Part shown: one piece after another, positions 46,444 to 55,054 of the stretch
Numbering within the stretch: position 1 is the first letter of the stretch
Layout: each line of letters begins with the position of its first letter
Assembly: GCF_014698145.1 (NCBI RefSeq)
Contig: NZ_JACJSM010000006.1
Span: 186,001-250,000 of the forward strand
DNA length: 64,000 nt
Direction: 5' to 3'
Source of the DNA: Oscillatoria sp. FACHB-1406
Lineage (GTDB): Bacteria; Cyanobacteriota; Cyanobacteriia; Cyanobacteriales; Spirulinaceae
The notes under the pieces: generated by a model
Databases searched by the model: none
What the model was told of the DNA's origin: nothing
What the model saw: only the letters and a program-made list of their open reading frames with translations
Translations under genes and position numbers: made by a program

Positions 46444-47448
46444 TCAATTGCTCGCATTCGCGCCTATTTTGTCTCGATTGTGAGAATCTAACAAATCGCC
46501 TTCATCCCCGCCCAAGGGGATAATTCCACCGGGATTGAGGGGAAATAAATTACCGTAATAATCGCGTTTAATGCTGTCGCGATCGCAAGTTCCCGCAACC
46601 CCCGGCAGTTGATAGAGATCGCGCAAATAAGCCCCTAAATGTTGATAGTCTTGAATACGGCGGCGATTGCATTTAAACAGTCCGTGATAGACAATATCGA
46701 AGCGAAACAAAGTCGTAAATAAGCGCACGTCGGCTAACGTGACGCGATCGCCGCATAAGTAACGATTCGCGGCCAGCGTTGCGTCAATTTCATCCAACAT
46801 CGCGAACAATTCGTTGCAAGCTTCTTCGTAAGCTGCTTGGGTTTGGGCGAAACCGCAACGATACACGCCATTATTCACGCTAGGATAGATTTTATCGTTC
46901 CAACTATCGATCGCGCCGCGCAAATCCTCGGGATATAAATCTAACTCGGCATTCTTCGCAAATTCGTTAAAAGCTGCGTTCAAAATAACGATAATTTCCG
47001 CACTTTCGTTATTCACGATGCGCTTTGTTTCGCTATCCCACAACACCGGCACGGTACAGCGCCCAGTATAACCGGGTTGCGCCAATTGATACAATTCCGG
47101 CAGCGTGCGGCAACCTTCTTCTTCCTCCTCGAATAGCCAAATTCCCTCATCGGGAGAAGGCGAAACGATGACAACCGCGATCGCATCTTCCAGCCCTTTC
47201 AGCGATCGCGTTACCAAAGTTCGGTGCGCCCAAGGGCATCCCAAACCCGCATAGAGGCGGTAGCGCCCCGCTTGGGGTGGGTGGGGACTATCGGGGGCGA
47301 TCGCGTCGCGAAAGGCGCTTTCCGGGCGGATATATGCCCCTTTAGGATCGCGGGGTGCGAGTTGAGACATCATCAGATGCCACATCGTCGTCCAGACAAA
47401 TTTGCCCAGTTTGACAATAAATTTGGAAGGAAGAGATTTTTTAGCCAC
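46444..47448 (-). CDS. Glutathionyl-hydroquinone reductase (Xi-class GST, YqjG/ECM4-like)
   Basis: 334 residues, the length of the family. The active-site Cys lies in GLGCPWAHRTLVTRSLKGL, a diagnostic motif, and VNNESAEIIVILNAAFNEF is the glutathione-binding region. The C-terminal all-helical domain has CGDRVTLADVRLFTTLFRF and GVYRCGFAQTQAAYEEA. It reduces glutathionylated hydroquinones, protecting against quinones. It is monocistronic. Confidence 0.93.
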   Translation of the reverse strand: MAKKSLPSKFIVKLGKFVWTTMWHLMMSQLAPRDPKGAYIRPESAFRDAIAPDSPHPPQAGRYRLYAGLGCPWAHRTLVTRSLKGLEDAIAVVIVSPSPDEGIWLFEEEEEGCRTLPELYQLAQPGYTGRCTVPVLWDSETKRIVNNESAEIIVILNAAFNEFAKNAELDLYPEDLRGAIDSWNDKIYPSVNNGVYRCGFAQTQAAYEEACNELFAMLDEIDATLAANRYLCGDRVTLADVRLFTTLFRFDIVYHGLFKCNRRRIQDYQHLGAYLRDLYQLPGVAGTCDRDSIKRDYYGNLFPLNPGGIIPLGGDEGDLLDSHNRDKIGANASN

Positions 47449-47495
47449 TGGTTCGCTTCGCTGAATTAAAAATTAAAAATTAAAAATTGCTGTCT

Positions 47496-47540
47496 GAGTT
47501 GACACTTCCCGTCCTAAAGAAGCGGGGATTCTTAAAAATC
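47496..47540. mobile_element. IS200/IS605-type end hairpin, second copy
   Basis: TTGACACTTCCCGTC, a loop of about eight bases, then GCGGGGATTCTT form the same TTGACACT...GGATTCTT frame as at 17779-17813. It is the right end of a tnpB-type element whose coding part is gone. An AAAAATT array lies just before it. Confidence 0.7.
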
Positions 47541-47627
47541 TCGACCCTAATGGAGCTTAAATGATTTCAGCAGTTTGGGATAGTAGGCGAATTTACGCCC
47601 TTGTGTACTGGCTCGCTTTCCTGTAAA

Positions 47628-48833
47628 TTACCGTGCAATTTCAGGTCTTCTTCCGAGTAATCCTGTCATTAATTTCAAGGCGAAAATTTTAAACGGACGC
47701 AGTTCTAAAAGATGAATTCCCAAGCGACGAATGAGGACGAGGGGTAGGAAGTTATTGGAAAAAGTGCGATCGAGAAAGTCAGTAAAACCGAGAATAGTAA
47801 GGTTTTCTCGCTTGCGCCAGCGTTGGTAACGATTGAGAACGCGCAAGTCGCCGATATCTTCGCCCGCCCGCTGTGCTTCTTGCAAGATTTGCGCGATCGC
47901 GGCAGCATCCCGAATCCCCAAATTCAACCCCTGTCCGCCGACGGGATGGCAGCAGTGGGCAGCATCTCCGACGAGGGCGAGGCGAGGTTGGACGTAGCGA
48001 TCGCACTGCATTAACTGTACCGGATACAGGAAGCGATCGCCCGCCATTTGCAACCGTCCGAGTACGCCGTTCATCCGCTTTTCCAGCCGCGCCAAAAATT
48101 CGGCTTCCTCCAGTTCGTAAATTGCCTTCGCTTCGGCATGGGGGGCAGTCCAAACGATTTGACAGCGGTTCCCCGGTAGCGGGAGAATGCCCATCGGGCC
48201 GGAATAACAGAAGCGTTCAAAGGCAATATCGTTGCGCGGTGCTTCGTGCTTGATGGTGAACGCAATGCAAGACTGCCAATACTTCCAGCCGCGCGTGTGA
48301 ATTCCGGCAAGACTGCGAACGCGCGATCGCGCCCCATCCGCCCCCACCAGCAACTTCGCCTGCAACGCCCGTTCCTCGCCTTCTACCTCAACCCGCACCG
48401 TCGCCGCCGATTCGCCATACTCCACATCCACCAGCCGCGCCGGACACAACCATTGAATATTTTTGCACTCTGCAATCCGCTCTTGCAGCGTTTTTAAAAT
48501 AACGCCATGTTCGCCCACATATCCCAACGACTCCGTTCCCAACTCTTCCAACTCGAACTTTAAAACCTTGGAATAATCGGCATCTGATAGTTGAATATCG
48601 CGAAATCGACCGATTTGAGGCAGAATTTTATCCCACAATCCCAAACCGTTAAAAATGCGTCCCGACAGAATTGAAAGTGCGTAAGCTTGTTTGCGGGCTA
48701 CGGCTGCTTCTAAGGTTTGTGCTTCGATAATCGCCACGCGCAACCCCGAATCCGCCAAGCTGCAAGCTAACGTTGCCCCGACAATCCCGCCGCCCGCGAT
48801 CGCAATATCACATTCTTTCAATTCTTGCAACAT
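47628..48833 (-). CDS. FAD-dependent hydroxylase, UbiH/VisC family
   Basis: 401 residues. An N-terminal FAD-binding fold has GGGIVGATLACSLADSG and a conserved VGADGARSRVRSLAGI motif. The second FAD motif is GDAAHCCHPVGGQGLN. These three are the signature of aromatic-ring hydroxylases of the UbiH/Coq6 group. Cyanobacteria make plastoquinone rather than ubiquinone, so the substrate may be a quinone precursor or a secondary metabolite. The C-terminal ~60 residues are hydrophobic and may contact the membrane. Confidence 0.92.
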   Translation of the reverse strand: MLQELKECDIAIAGGGIVGATLACSLADSGLRVAIIEAQTLEAAVARKQAYALSILSGRIFNGLGLWDKILPQIGRFRDIQLSDADYSKVLKFELEELGTESLGYVGEHGVILKTLQERIAECKNIQWLCPARLVDVEYGESAATVRVEVEGEERALQAKLLVGADGARSRVRSLAGIHTRGWKYWQSCIAFTIKHEAPRNDIAFERFCYSGPMGILPLPGNRCQIVWTAPHAEAKAIYELEEAEFLARLEKRMNGVLGRLQMAGDRFLYPVQLMQCDRYVQPRLALVGDAAHCCHPVGGQGLNLGIRDAAAIAQILQEAQRAGEDIGDLRVLNRYQRWRKRENLTILGFTDFLDRTFSNNFLPLVLIRRLGIHLLELRPFKIFALKLMTGLLGRRPEIAR

Positions 48834-49080
48834 CTTTAACGATTTCTTTAATAAATGAGAGAAATATTCATATACTTTTATTGTGCCGTAAAGAGGTCAA
48901 ATTTTGGCGGCCTGCATGGGCTGCGGTAGGGCAGGATTTAAGTCGGAAAAATTCGGACTGGCAATTCCCCAAAAAAAATTCGCCAACTCGAGCCGCTTTG
49001 ATTTAGCTGTTTTCATCGCTCGATGTTGGACGATTGCTGTTAATTACGCGGGTTTGCTTGAACGAAGAAGCGATCGCGAC

Positions 49081-49638
49081 TTACGAAGCCGATGCAATTG
49101 CCTTAATAAATGCAGGGCGTTGCGTAACGCGCTGCACGTACTCGCTAACAGCAGGATAGGCGCTATAGTCCGCATTCACCATCATTTTGCCGTAACCGAG
49201 CATCGAGCCGACGGCAACATCGGCGGCGGAAAATGCCTCATCCATTAGGAAAGAACGCTCGGAGAGGACGGTATTGATAGAGCCCAGCAATCGCTCCATC
49301 TCTCTTTCTCGCGCGCTTTCGACAAATAAGGTTGTCGCGAGGGTTGAGTTCCCGAATAAAATCCACTGAGCGAGTTCGGCGCGCTTTTCAGAAGAATCGG
49401 GCAATTTGCCGTATTTTTCGGCGAGATAGAGCAAGATTGCGCCCGATTCCCAAAGTTTAAAATCGCCGTCGGTAATGGCGGGAACTTTGCCGAAGGGATT
49501 AATCGCGAGAAATTCGGGTTGGTGGTGTTCCTTTTCCTGCATATCGAGCAAGACGAATTCGTAAGGAACTTCCAATTCTTCTAAATACCATCGAACGATG
49601 GATGCGCGACTGCGAGCGCCGCCGTAAAGTTTAAGCAT
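49081..49638 (-). CDS. Glutathione S-transferase
   Basis: 185 residues, a short GST. The N-terminal thioredoxin-like domain has MLKLYGGARSRASIVRWYLE (Ser/Arg near the active-site position), INPFGKVPAITDGDFKLWES (cis-Pro and glutathione-binding) and GAILLYLAEKYG. The C-terminal helical domain has FSAADVAVGSMLGYGK. It is one of two glutathione-linked enzymes within 3 kb. It is 3 bases downstream of the next gene and probably cotranscribed with it. Confidence 0.93.
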   Translation of the reverse strand: MLKLYGGARSRASIVRWYLEELEVPYEFVLLDMQEKEHHQPEFLAINPFGKVPAITDGDFKLWESGAILLYLAEKYGKLPDSSEKRAELAQWILFGNSTLATTLFVESAREREMERLLGSINTVLSERSFLMDEAFSAADVAVGSMLGYGKMMVNADYSAYPAVSEYVQRVTQRPAFIKAIASAS

Positions 49639-49641
49639 AGT

Positions 49642-50106
49642 TTATACAACTTGATGGGTAAAGGGGTGTTGTTTGATATTATCCTCGGTACGCACGATAT
49701 TTTCAGCATTGAGAAGGCGCTTGCGCTCGATCGAGTAATTAAAGTCGTCCTTTTGGGTGCCGAGAGGGATATGGTTTTGGGCTTCCGGGTGGTTTTTGTA
49801 GGTACGGGTTGCGGCGATCGCGCGATCGGTGAAATCCTGGCATAATTGCGCATCGTTGGGAAATTCTGCCGGAATATGGAGTTCTTCTTCCCCGTAAAAA
49901 TCACACAGCGATTTGCCGCAAGCAAATTGATAGGAAGTTGGAATCCCTTTGAGCAACGCTTCTAGGGCAGCCGAAGGAATCGGTTCGATCGCGTAAACCT
50001 CTCTAACTTCTCCCTCTTCTCGCACGAAACAGGTTGCCAGTCCGAAAACGCAGTAATCTTCTGCTTGCAAGTCAGGAGCATTGGAAAATAAAGGAGTAGT
50101 TGTCAT
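49642..50106 (-). CDS. Hypothetical protein upstream of GST (154 aa)
   Basis: A soluble 154-residue protein. It begins MTTTPLFSNAPDLQAEDYCV. The middle has FGLATCFVREEGEVREVYAI and AFACGKSLCDFY-like (SYQFACGKSLCDFYGEEELH) segments. The tail has FTDRAIAATRTYKNHPEAQN. Several Cys residues are present but no known metal motif. I do not recognise the family; the pattern looks like a conserved cyanobacterial protein. Tight linkage to the GST gene suggests a shared role. Confidence 0.75.
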   Translation of the reverse strand: MTTTPLFSNAPDLQAEDYCVFGLATCFVREEGEVREVYAIEPIPSAALEALLKGIPTSYQFACGKSLCDFYGEEELHIPAEFPNDAQLCQDFTDRAIAATRTYKNHPEAQNHIPLGTQKDDFNYSIERKRLLNAENIVRTEDNIKQHPFTHQVV

Positions 50107-50476
50107 GGGTATAGTGCCTTAAAATATAGCCAAAATTTCGTTAGGTTAAGAGCGCTCAGAAGTCTTGCAATCCTCGAAACTCGTACATTCTACCAAAAAT
50201 CGTCAGTTTGAAGAAAAGCCAGAAGCAAGGCGGGACAGTGCCGCTATTGGCACAAATTTCTGAGAATTTCAGTCAAGGTCTGCATAAATCTCAGAAACTG
50301 ACCGTAGATAGAGCCAGAGGATCCGGAATCCCCCAGTAATTTCTTGTATTTACTCTCTGTAGCGCGAGTCTACAAAGCCTCTTTTCTCGGGACACCCCAG
50401 TGAGTGACACAAGCTCGCCTCCCGATGGAACCTTTAGTCAGTAGGGTACATAGTAAGTAGAAGTGCAGGCAATCCG
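50107..50476. other. 370-bp divergent intergenic region before a TPR gene
   Basis: It is flanked by divergent genes, so both promoters lie here. Several small inverted repeats are visible (TGCC-GCTATT-GGCA near 50246; TTCTGAGAATTTCAG near 50260). No convincing RNA gene. The ribosome-binding site of the TPR gene is weak (GCAGG). Confidence 0.4.
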
Positions 50477-51079
50477 ATGAATGATGATTTTTCAGATCGA
50501 CTCCAAGAGCGAGAATTCAGAGCGTTAGTCTTAGAAGCCTCCAATAGCGGCGATTATCCTGGTGCAATTGCGCTGCTCGATTGCTTGATCGAGGACAATC
50601 CCGACAGTGCGATTGATTATAACAACCGAGGGCTGATGTATTTTTATAATGGTCAACACGATGGCGCGATCGCCGATTTCGATCGCGCCATCGCCCTCAA
50701 TCCTCGCCTCGACAACGCCTACAACAACCGCGCCAATTGCTATGCTGCGATGGGAGATTTAGCCAGCGCGATCGCCGATTACGATATTGCCCTCGATTTC
50801 AACCCCACCAACGCCCGCGCTTGGGTCAATCAAGCGATTACCTACCGCGAACTCGGACTCTACGATCTTGCCCTTGAGAATTTCGATATCGCCTTGGTTT
50901 TGGGACGGCGCTTGCAAGGACGAATTTATGCCGAACGAGGGCGCACCTATCAGTTGAGAGGAGATTGGAATTGCGCCCTAGGCGACTACCAGCGCGCTCT
51001 CGAAGCCCGTTCTTCTCATCGCTACGAACGGCGAGTTAAAGCTTGGCAAGAAGAGTTGCTCGCTCCCGCCAGCGCTTAA
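50477..51079 (+). CDS. Tetratricopeptide repeat protein (200 aa)
   Basis: Four or five TPR units of 34 residues: IDYNNRGLMYFYNGQHDGAI, LDNAYNNRANCYAAMGDLAS, ARAWVNQAITYRELGLYDLA and GRIYAERGRTYQLRGDWNCA. No signal peptide or membrane segment, so it is cytosolic. It is a protein-protein scaffold; the partner is unknown. It stands alone. Confidence 0.9.
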   Translation: MNDDFSDRLQEREFRALVLEASNSGDYPGAIALLDCLIEDNPDSAIDYNNRGLMYFYNGQHDGAIADFDRAIALNPRLDNAYNNRANCYAAMGDLASAIADYDIALDFNPTNARAWVNQAITYRELGLYDLALENFDIALVLGRRLQGRIYAERGRTYQLRGDWNCALGDYQRALEARSSHRYERRVKAWQEELLAPASA

Positions 51080-51237
51080 TAATGAATAATGAATGGTGAA
51101 TAATGAATAATAAAGGGTAAGTTATGGGTAGTTAATTACGAACTACATTTCGGTAAGCGTTCAACTGAAGTTCGACAGGTGTTACCCCGATATTGTGGTC
51201 AATGACCCCGAATTACGAATTATCTGAGTGGCGAATA

Positions 51238-51275
51238 GTTAATTACGAATTACGAATTACGAATTACGAATTATC
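51238..51275. repeat. ACGAATT heptamer array
   Basis: Five units of a 7-base repeat (AATTACG phased) lie head to tail immediately before the next gene, 6 bases from its ATG. They cover the position where a ribosome-binding site should be. Confidence 0.85.
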
Positions 51276-51281
51276 TGACCG

Positions 51282-52007
51282 ATGTTAAAAAAGTTTGCTT
51301 TACTCGCTTTCTTGATTTGTTCGGGGGGATTTGCCCTCGGTTACTATTACTGGAAACAAGTAACAGGAGTTCCACAGTGGTATGCCGCTCAACAGATTTC
51401 TAGCCCAGTAACGAGCCAAACGGCAGTCTCATCGAGTCCCGGAGAACTGCAAGCTCAAAAGACAGAAGTCATACAAAAGATCGAGCGGCAAATCGCAGAC
51501 CAACGCTCGAACGCTCCCCAGCAGGACGCGAGGGTTAGTCTCGAATCGCAAGATTTAAACGATTTAATTGTTAGTAGCATTGCCGAAAAACCCAAAGGGG
51601 AAAAGTTTTTAGAAGCGACTCGAGGCGTTCAAACGAAGATAGAACCGGAGAAGCTTGAAGTTGGGGCTGTCGTCAATCTCGATCGGCTGGATTCAGAAGT
51701 GTTATCGGGTTCGGGGAAAGCCGCGTTAGAAAAAGTTCTTCAAAAATTTCCTGTGCCGAGCGATCGCGAGGTTTATATCGGCATTGAAGGCGTTCCGACT
51801 GTAGAGAACGGTCGCCTCAAAGTCGATAACAACACGAGAGTTAAAGTTGGCAATGTCAGTCTCTCCATCGTAGAAGTTGCCAAGCAGTTAAGCGTTCCGC
51901 CAGAAATGCTCGTTTCGGGAATTAATCAAAAATTAGAGAATATCTCAGTCAGCGAACTGCAACTTGAAAAAGACCGTTTAGTGCTAAAAGGCGCTTTGGG
52001 TAATTGA
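51282..52007 (+). CDS. Membrane-anchored or secreted hypothetical protein (241 aa)
   Basis: An N-terminal hydrophobic segment (~4-24, FALLAFLICSGGFALGYYYW) anchors or exports the protein. The rest is hydrophilic and acidic. A central SLESQDLNDLIVSSIAE and a VGAVVNLDRLDSEVLSG segment look like a conserved folded domain, but I cannot name it. The C-terminus ends with ELQLEKDRLVLKGALGN. It lies between repeat-rich spacers. The start is defined by the ATG, not by a visible ribosome-binding site. Confidence 0.78.
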   Translation: MLKKFALLAFLICSGGFALGYYYWKQVTGVPQWYAAQQISSPVTSQTAVSSSPGELQAQKTEVIQKIERQIADQRSNAPQQDARVSLESQDLNDLIVSSIAEKPKGEKFLEATRGVQTKIEPEKLEVGAVVNLDRLDSEVLSGSGKAALEKVLQKFPVPSDREVYIGIEGVPTVENGRLKVDNNTRVKVGNVSLSIVEVAKQLSVPPEMLVSGINQKLENISVSELQLEKDRLVLKGALGN

Positions 52008-52105
52008 TAATGGATAATGGACAATGGATAACGAAGAGGGAATAATTGATAATGGACAATGGATAACGAAGAGGGAATAATTGAGAATTGATAATGGACA
52101 ATGGA

Positions 52106-52389
52106 CGAATGGCACTGACTTAAGGCTGGTGGGCGCTGCCCACCCTACGAAATTATCTGTAGAGACTACGAAATTATCTGTAGAGACTACGAAATTATCT
52201 GTAGAGACTACGAAATTATCTGTAGAGACTACGAAATTATCTGTAGAGACTACGAAATTATCTGTAGAGACTACGAAATTATCTGTAGAGACTACGAAAT
52301 TATCTGTAGAGACTACGAAATTATCTGTAGAGACGTTGTATACAACGTCTCTACAGACGATTTTTGAACTCTTATTTCAGTGCCATTCG
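52106..52389. mobile_element. MITE-like element, copy 2, expanded by 21-bp tandem repeats (284 bp)
   Basis: The ends CGAATGGCACTGACTTAAG and CTTATTTCAGTGCCATTCG are inverted repeats. The 13 outer bases pair perfectly. The element is the reverse complement of 42078-42194. After GGTGGGC-GCT-GCCCACC come nine tandem 21-bp units, then the ACGTTGTATACAACGT hairpin. Removing eight units leaves 116 bp, the size of copy 1. Confidence 0.88.
52146..52334 (+). repeat. Nine tandem copies of a 21-bp unit
   Basis: The unit TACGAAATTATCTGTAGAGA+C repeats nine times without interruption and appears identical. It is inside the MITE-like element, where the sister copy has only one unit. It translates in one frame as a seven-residue repeat, but there is no reason to think it is a gene. 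Confidence 0.95.
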
Positions 52390-52536
52390 ACAATGGATAA
52401 TTGATAATGAAATGCTTAATCCCAGGTTTCGATGAATGGGTTTGATGTAGCGAAAAAACACTCGGCATCAACAGAGCAATTAACGGCTCCGAACGTTATC
52501 CATTGTCCATTATCAATTATCAATTATTCAGGGCGC

Positions 52537-53715
52537 TTAACGCAGAGCGGGGCGAGGAAATAAAGCCTGAAAGCTCGATTGTCGCTGTTCTACGGGTTCG
52601 GGAGCGTCATCCCAGAGCGTTTCGTAGTAGAAGAAGGAAACGCCTAAACCGCGATCGCGCGCCGTCCAAACTTTTTGTTGAATGTATTGCATCGGCATCG
52701 GGCGATTGCGCAACCCCGTCAGAATCCCGATTCCCGTCGGAATCTTCTGCTGCGTCTCGGCAATTTCCGGGCGACTAACCTCGGCGGCAAAACTGTTTAA
52801 ATCTGGGCGATATACCTGAACGATTAACTCATCGACGAGATCTTGGCGCACCCAAGTCAGCCAATCTTGCAGGTGAAGGTTATAAGCCCCGTTGTAAGGA
52901 TTCGGCGAAATCGAGAAAATCGCATCGGCTTTCTTCGCCTTGACTGCTTGACGGAGTTGCCGGACGAAGGCGGTAATTTTATCGGCGCGCCAGCGAACCC
53001 AAGCCGGATCGCGAGGATCGGCGGGCGGTTCTTTTTGGGTTTCTTTTTTGTACAGGGCGACTGTATAAGGATCGTAGCCGAATTCGTTGGGCAGACTGAG
53101 ATGGTCGTCAAACTGAATGCCATCGACATCGTAGCGACTCATTACTTCTAACACTAAGTCGGTTAGGAACTTCTGGACTTCAGGATGAAAAGGATTCAAC
53201 CAGGAGACTTCGCCTCCCGCACCCACCCAAGTTTGACCGCCATCGCGCCGTTGAGTCAACCATTCGGGATGGCTAAGCGTCATTTCAGACAAAGCAGGAA
53301 TCATAAAGCCGAATTCAAACCAAGGCATTACGAGTAAGCCTTCGCGATGGGCGAGAAAGATGGTATCGGCAAGAGTGTCTTGTCCTTGGAGACCGTGGGG
53401 GACAAAAGGTTGAATCCCCATTTCCTGCGCGAGGGCGCTTTCATATAGCACGTAGCCCGAATTCCAGACTACTGGATAAAGGGTATTAAAATTGAGGCGA
53501 GAGAGTTGAGCGATCGCATTCTTGAGTTTGGGACGGTCGATAAAAATTTCCGTGTCATTGGTCGTCATCCACACGCCGCGAATTTCCTGAACGGGTTCGC
53601 GTGCTAAGGCGGGACTCAGAGGATTGGCGAGTAAGATTGCGAGCGACGCGATCGCAATACTCAAGGCAACGTATCGCAGCGATCGCCACCAACGTTTAGG
53701 AATGCTGAATTGCAT
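52537..53715 (-). CDS. GHL10-type glycoside hydrolase-like protein
   Basis: 392 residues from ATG 53715; an in-frame ATG further upstream adds residues ahead of the signal peptide and is less likely. A signal peptide or anchor (~12-37) precedes a TIM-barrel domain that starts EIRGVWMTTNDTEIFIDRPK. Conserved blocks are LNFNTLYPVVWNSGYVLYES, VMPWFEFGFMIPA, VDGIQFDDHLSLP and WVRWRADKITAFVRQLRQAV. This matches the glycosyl-hydrolase-like 10 (DUF187) family. It is exported; the polysaccharide is unknown. Confidence 0.93.
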   Translation of the reverse strand: MQFSIPKRWWRSLRYVALSIAIASLAILLANPLSPALAREPVQEIRGVWMTTNDTEIFIDRPKLKNAIAQLSRLNFNTLYPVVWNSGYVLYESALAQEMGIQPFVPHGLQGQDTLADTIFLAHREGLLVMPWFEFGFMIPALSEMTLSHPEWLTQRRDGGQTWVGAGGEVSWLNPFHPEVQKFLTDLVLEVMSRYDVDGIQFDDHLSLPNEFGYDPYTVALYKKETQKEPPADPRDPAWVRWRADKITAFVRQLRQAVKAKKADAIFSISPNPYNGAYNLHLQDWLTWVRQDLVDELIVQVYRPDLNSFAAEVSRPEIAETQQKIPTGIGILTGLRNRPMPMQYIQQKVWTARDRGLGVSFFYYETLWDDAPEPVEQRQSSFQALFPRPALR

Positions 53716-54088
53716 AATAATTGCATTAAGAATGCTAACTGACTCGAGTTTCCGGCAGAGGGCTTCAAGAACACAAACAACCATTCTACTGGGTTAATGT
53801 TCCCTTAACGCCCGACTGCTATTTCTATCTCCACCCGGAAACTGCACCAATCCGAAACCTATAACAAAAGCCGATAAGTCCTGAATATTTCTAAATTCAA
53901 CCTTCGCGATGTAGCGCTGTTGGATTCCGTGGAGTACCCTAGAGGCAAACAATCGCGAGCAAATCCGACCGGAATTGTAAGATTTGCAAGTGAATTTAAT
54001 TACCGAGAAAGCGTGCTAACTTCGCGCTGATTCTTAATTTATTCATTCATCAGGGTGCAATCCATGCAGTTTATTTTTGACTCGGGTT
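53716..54088. other. 373-bp divergent intergenic region
   Basis: The region between the divergent GHL10 and FecR genes must hold both promoters. It shows no tandem repeat, gene or obvious operator. Confidence 0.4.
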
Positions 54089-54895
54089 ATGAAAACTCAA
54101 TGCTCGAACAATCGCTACTGCGCTGGCGTAGCGATCGCAATATTCGCCAGCGTTCTCGTTGGCTGTCGCACCACCGAATCTGCTTCCACTAGCCCCCCTT
54201 CTACTCCGAGTTCTATCCCGTCGCCAGCGGCAACCGCACCGCAGACTAACGCTGCAATCCTCAGCGAGATTCAAAAGCAACCCGTTTGGGTGAAACCCGA
54301 AAACGCTCAATCGGAAGTTCCCGGAAAACAAGGAATGGCACTGAAAGTTGGGGAAACAATTCGCACTGAAGGCGAAGCGCTTGCACAAGTCGAACTCAAT
54401 AGTGGTTTGGCTTTTCGGATTGGGGGCGATGCCGTTCTCACTTTACAGCCTAATAACAAACTCTATTTGAATTCTGGCGAGATGATAACTTGGGTACAAC
54501 CGGGACAAAAAGTTCCAGCCGAAATTGTTACGCCGGGAGGGATTGCCGGAATTCGCGGTACGACTGTTTACGTTAAAATCCCAAAAAATCCTGAAGAAGG
54601 AACGCTGTTTTTCTCTTGGGAAGGAAGTGTTGCCGTCCGTTTGCCCGATCTAGCCGAAGAAATTGTATTGGAGTCCGGTCAGGAAATTCTCATTCCTAAA
54701 GCCGAAAAAGATATTGCAAAACTGCGTGCGTTGGTTCGTCAGTTGCCCCTAGAAGAGTGGAGGAAACGCCGTCAAACAAGTAACCTAATGGGACGGTTTA
54801 GCAAGCCCCTGCCGACACTTTCTAAACTTGAGGAGGTCGAGCAAAAACTGAAAATTCCGCCCTCGCCGCGCGATAATCCCAGACAGGAGCGGTGA
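54089..54895 (+). CDS. FecR-domain lipoprotein
   Basis: 268 residues from ATG 54089 (MKTQCSNNRYCAGVAIAIF). The lipobox SVLVGC at about 21-26 predicts a lipoprotein. After a Ser/Pro-rich tether (~28-55), a FecR domain spans ~85-190: KVGETIRTEGEALAQVELN, FRIGGDAVLTLQPNNKLYLN and VTPGGIAGIRGTTVYVKI. The C-terminus is basic. FecR-type domains bind polymers or signal from the periplasm. It lies 159 bases before the CHASE2-cyclase gene on the same strand, a pairing that suggests a shared pathway. Confidence 0.9.
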   Translation: MKTQCSNNRYCAGVAIAIFASVLVGCRTTESASTSPPSTPSSIPSPAATAPQTNAAILSEIQKQPVWVKPENAQSEVPGKQGMALKVGETIRTEGEALAQVELNSGLAFRIGGDAVLTLQPNNKLYLNSGEMITWVQPGQKVPAEIVTPGGIAGIRGTTVYVKIPKNPEEGTLFFSWEGSVAVRLPDLAEEIVLESGQEILIPKAEKDIAKLRALVRQLPLEEWRKRRQTSNLMGRFSKPLPTLSKLEEVEQKLKIPPSPRDNPRQER

Positions 54896-55042
54896 GAGGG
54901 AATTAATAAATAATGAATAATGAATAGTGAATAGTGAATGGTGAATAGTTAACTTACCCATTAATAGCGAGCGGCTGTATATTTTTAATGTTTCTAGGGA
55001 CTGAAGCCGATCGCAGATTAACGATTCACTATTCCCTAACAC

Positions 55043-55048
55043 AGGAGG
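55043..55048 (+). promoter_or_regulatory. Strong ribosome-binding site before a non-ATG start
   Basis: AGGAGG ends six bases before the ATC codon at 55055. Between the in-frame TAA at 55037 and the first TTG (55118) there is no ATG, GTG or TTG, so this site points to an unusual start or to a sequence error. Confidence 0.6.
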
Positions 55049-55054
55049 TTAAAG

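Larger units (their letters stand above)
52008..52536. other. Repeat-rich 529-bp intergenic region
   Basis: Two copies of AATTGATAATGGACAATGGATAACGAAGAGG-type words lie at about 52003-52080, followed by the second MITE-like element (52106-52389) and another ATAATTGATAATG run. The GHL10 gene ends at the right edge. The region shows no gene of its own. Confidence 0.6.

Noticed and set aside
52146-52334. Regularly repeated 21-bp units that could be taken for a CRISPR array
   Set aside because: The units are contiguous and appear identical with no unique spacers, and no cas genes are near.
52081-52404. Open frame of 107 codons made mostly of a seven-residue repeat (KLSVETT)
   Set aside because: It is the translation of nine 21-bp DNA repeats inside a small inverted-repeat element; the sister element has one unit and no such frame.
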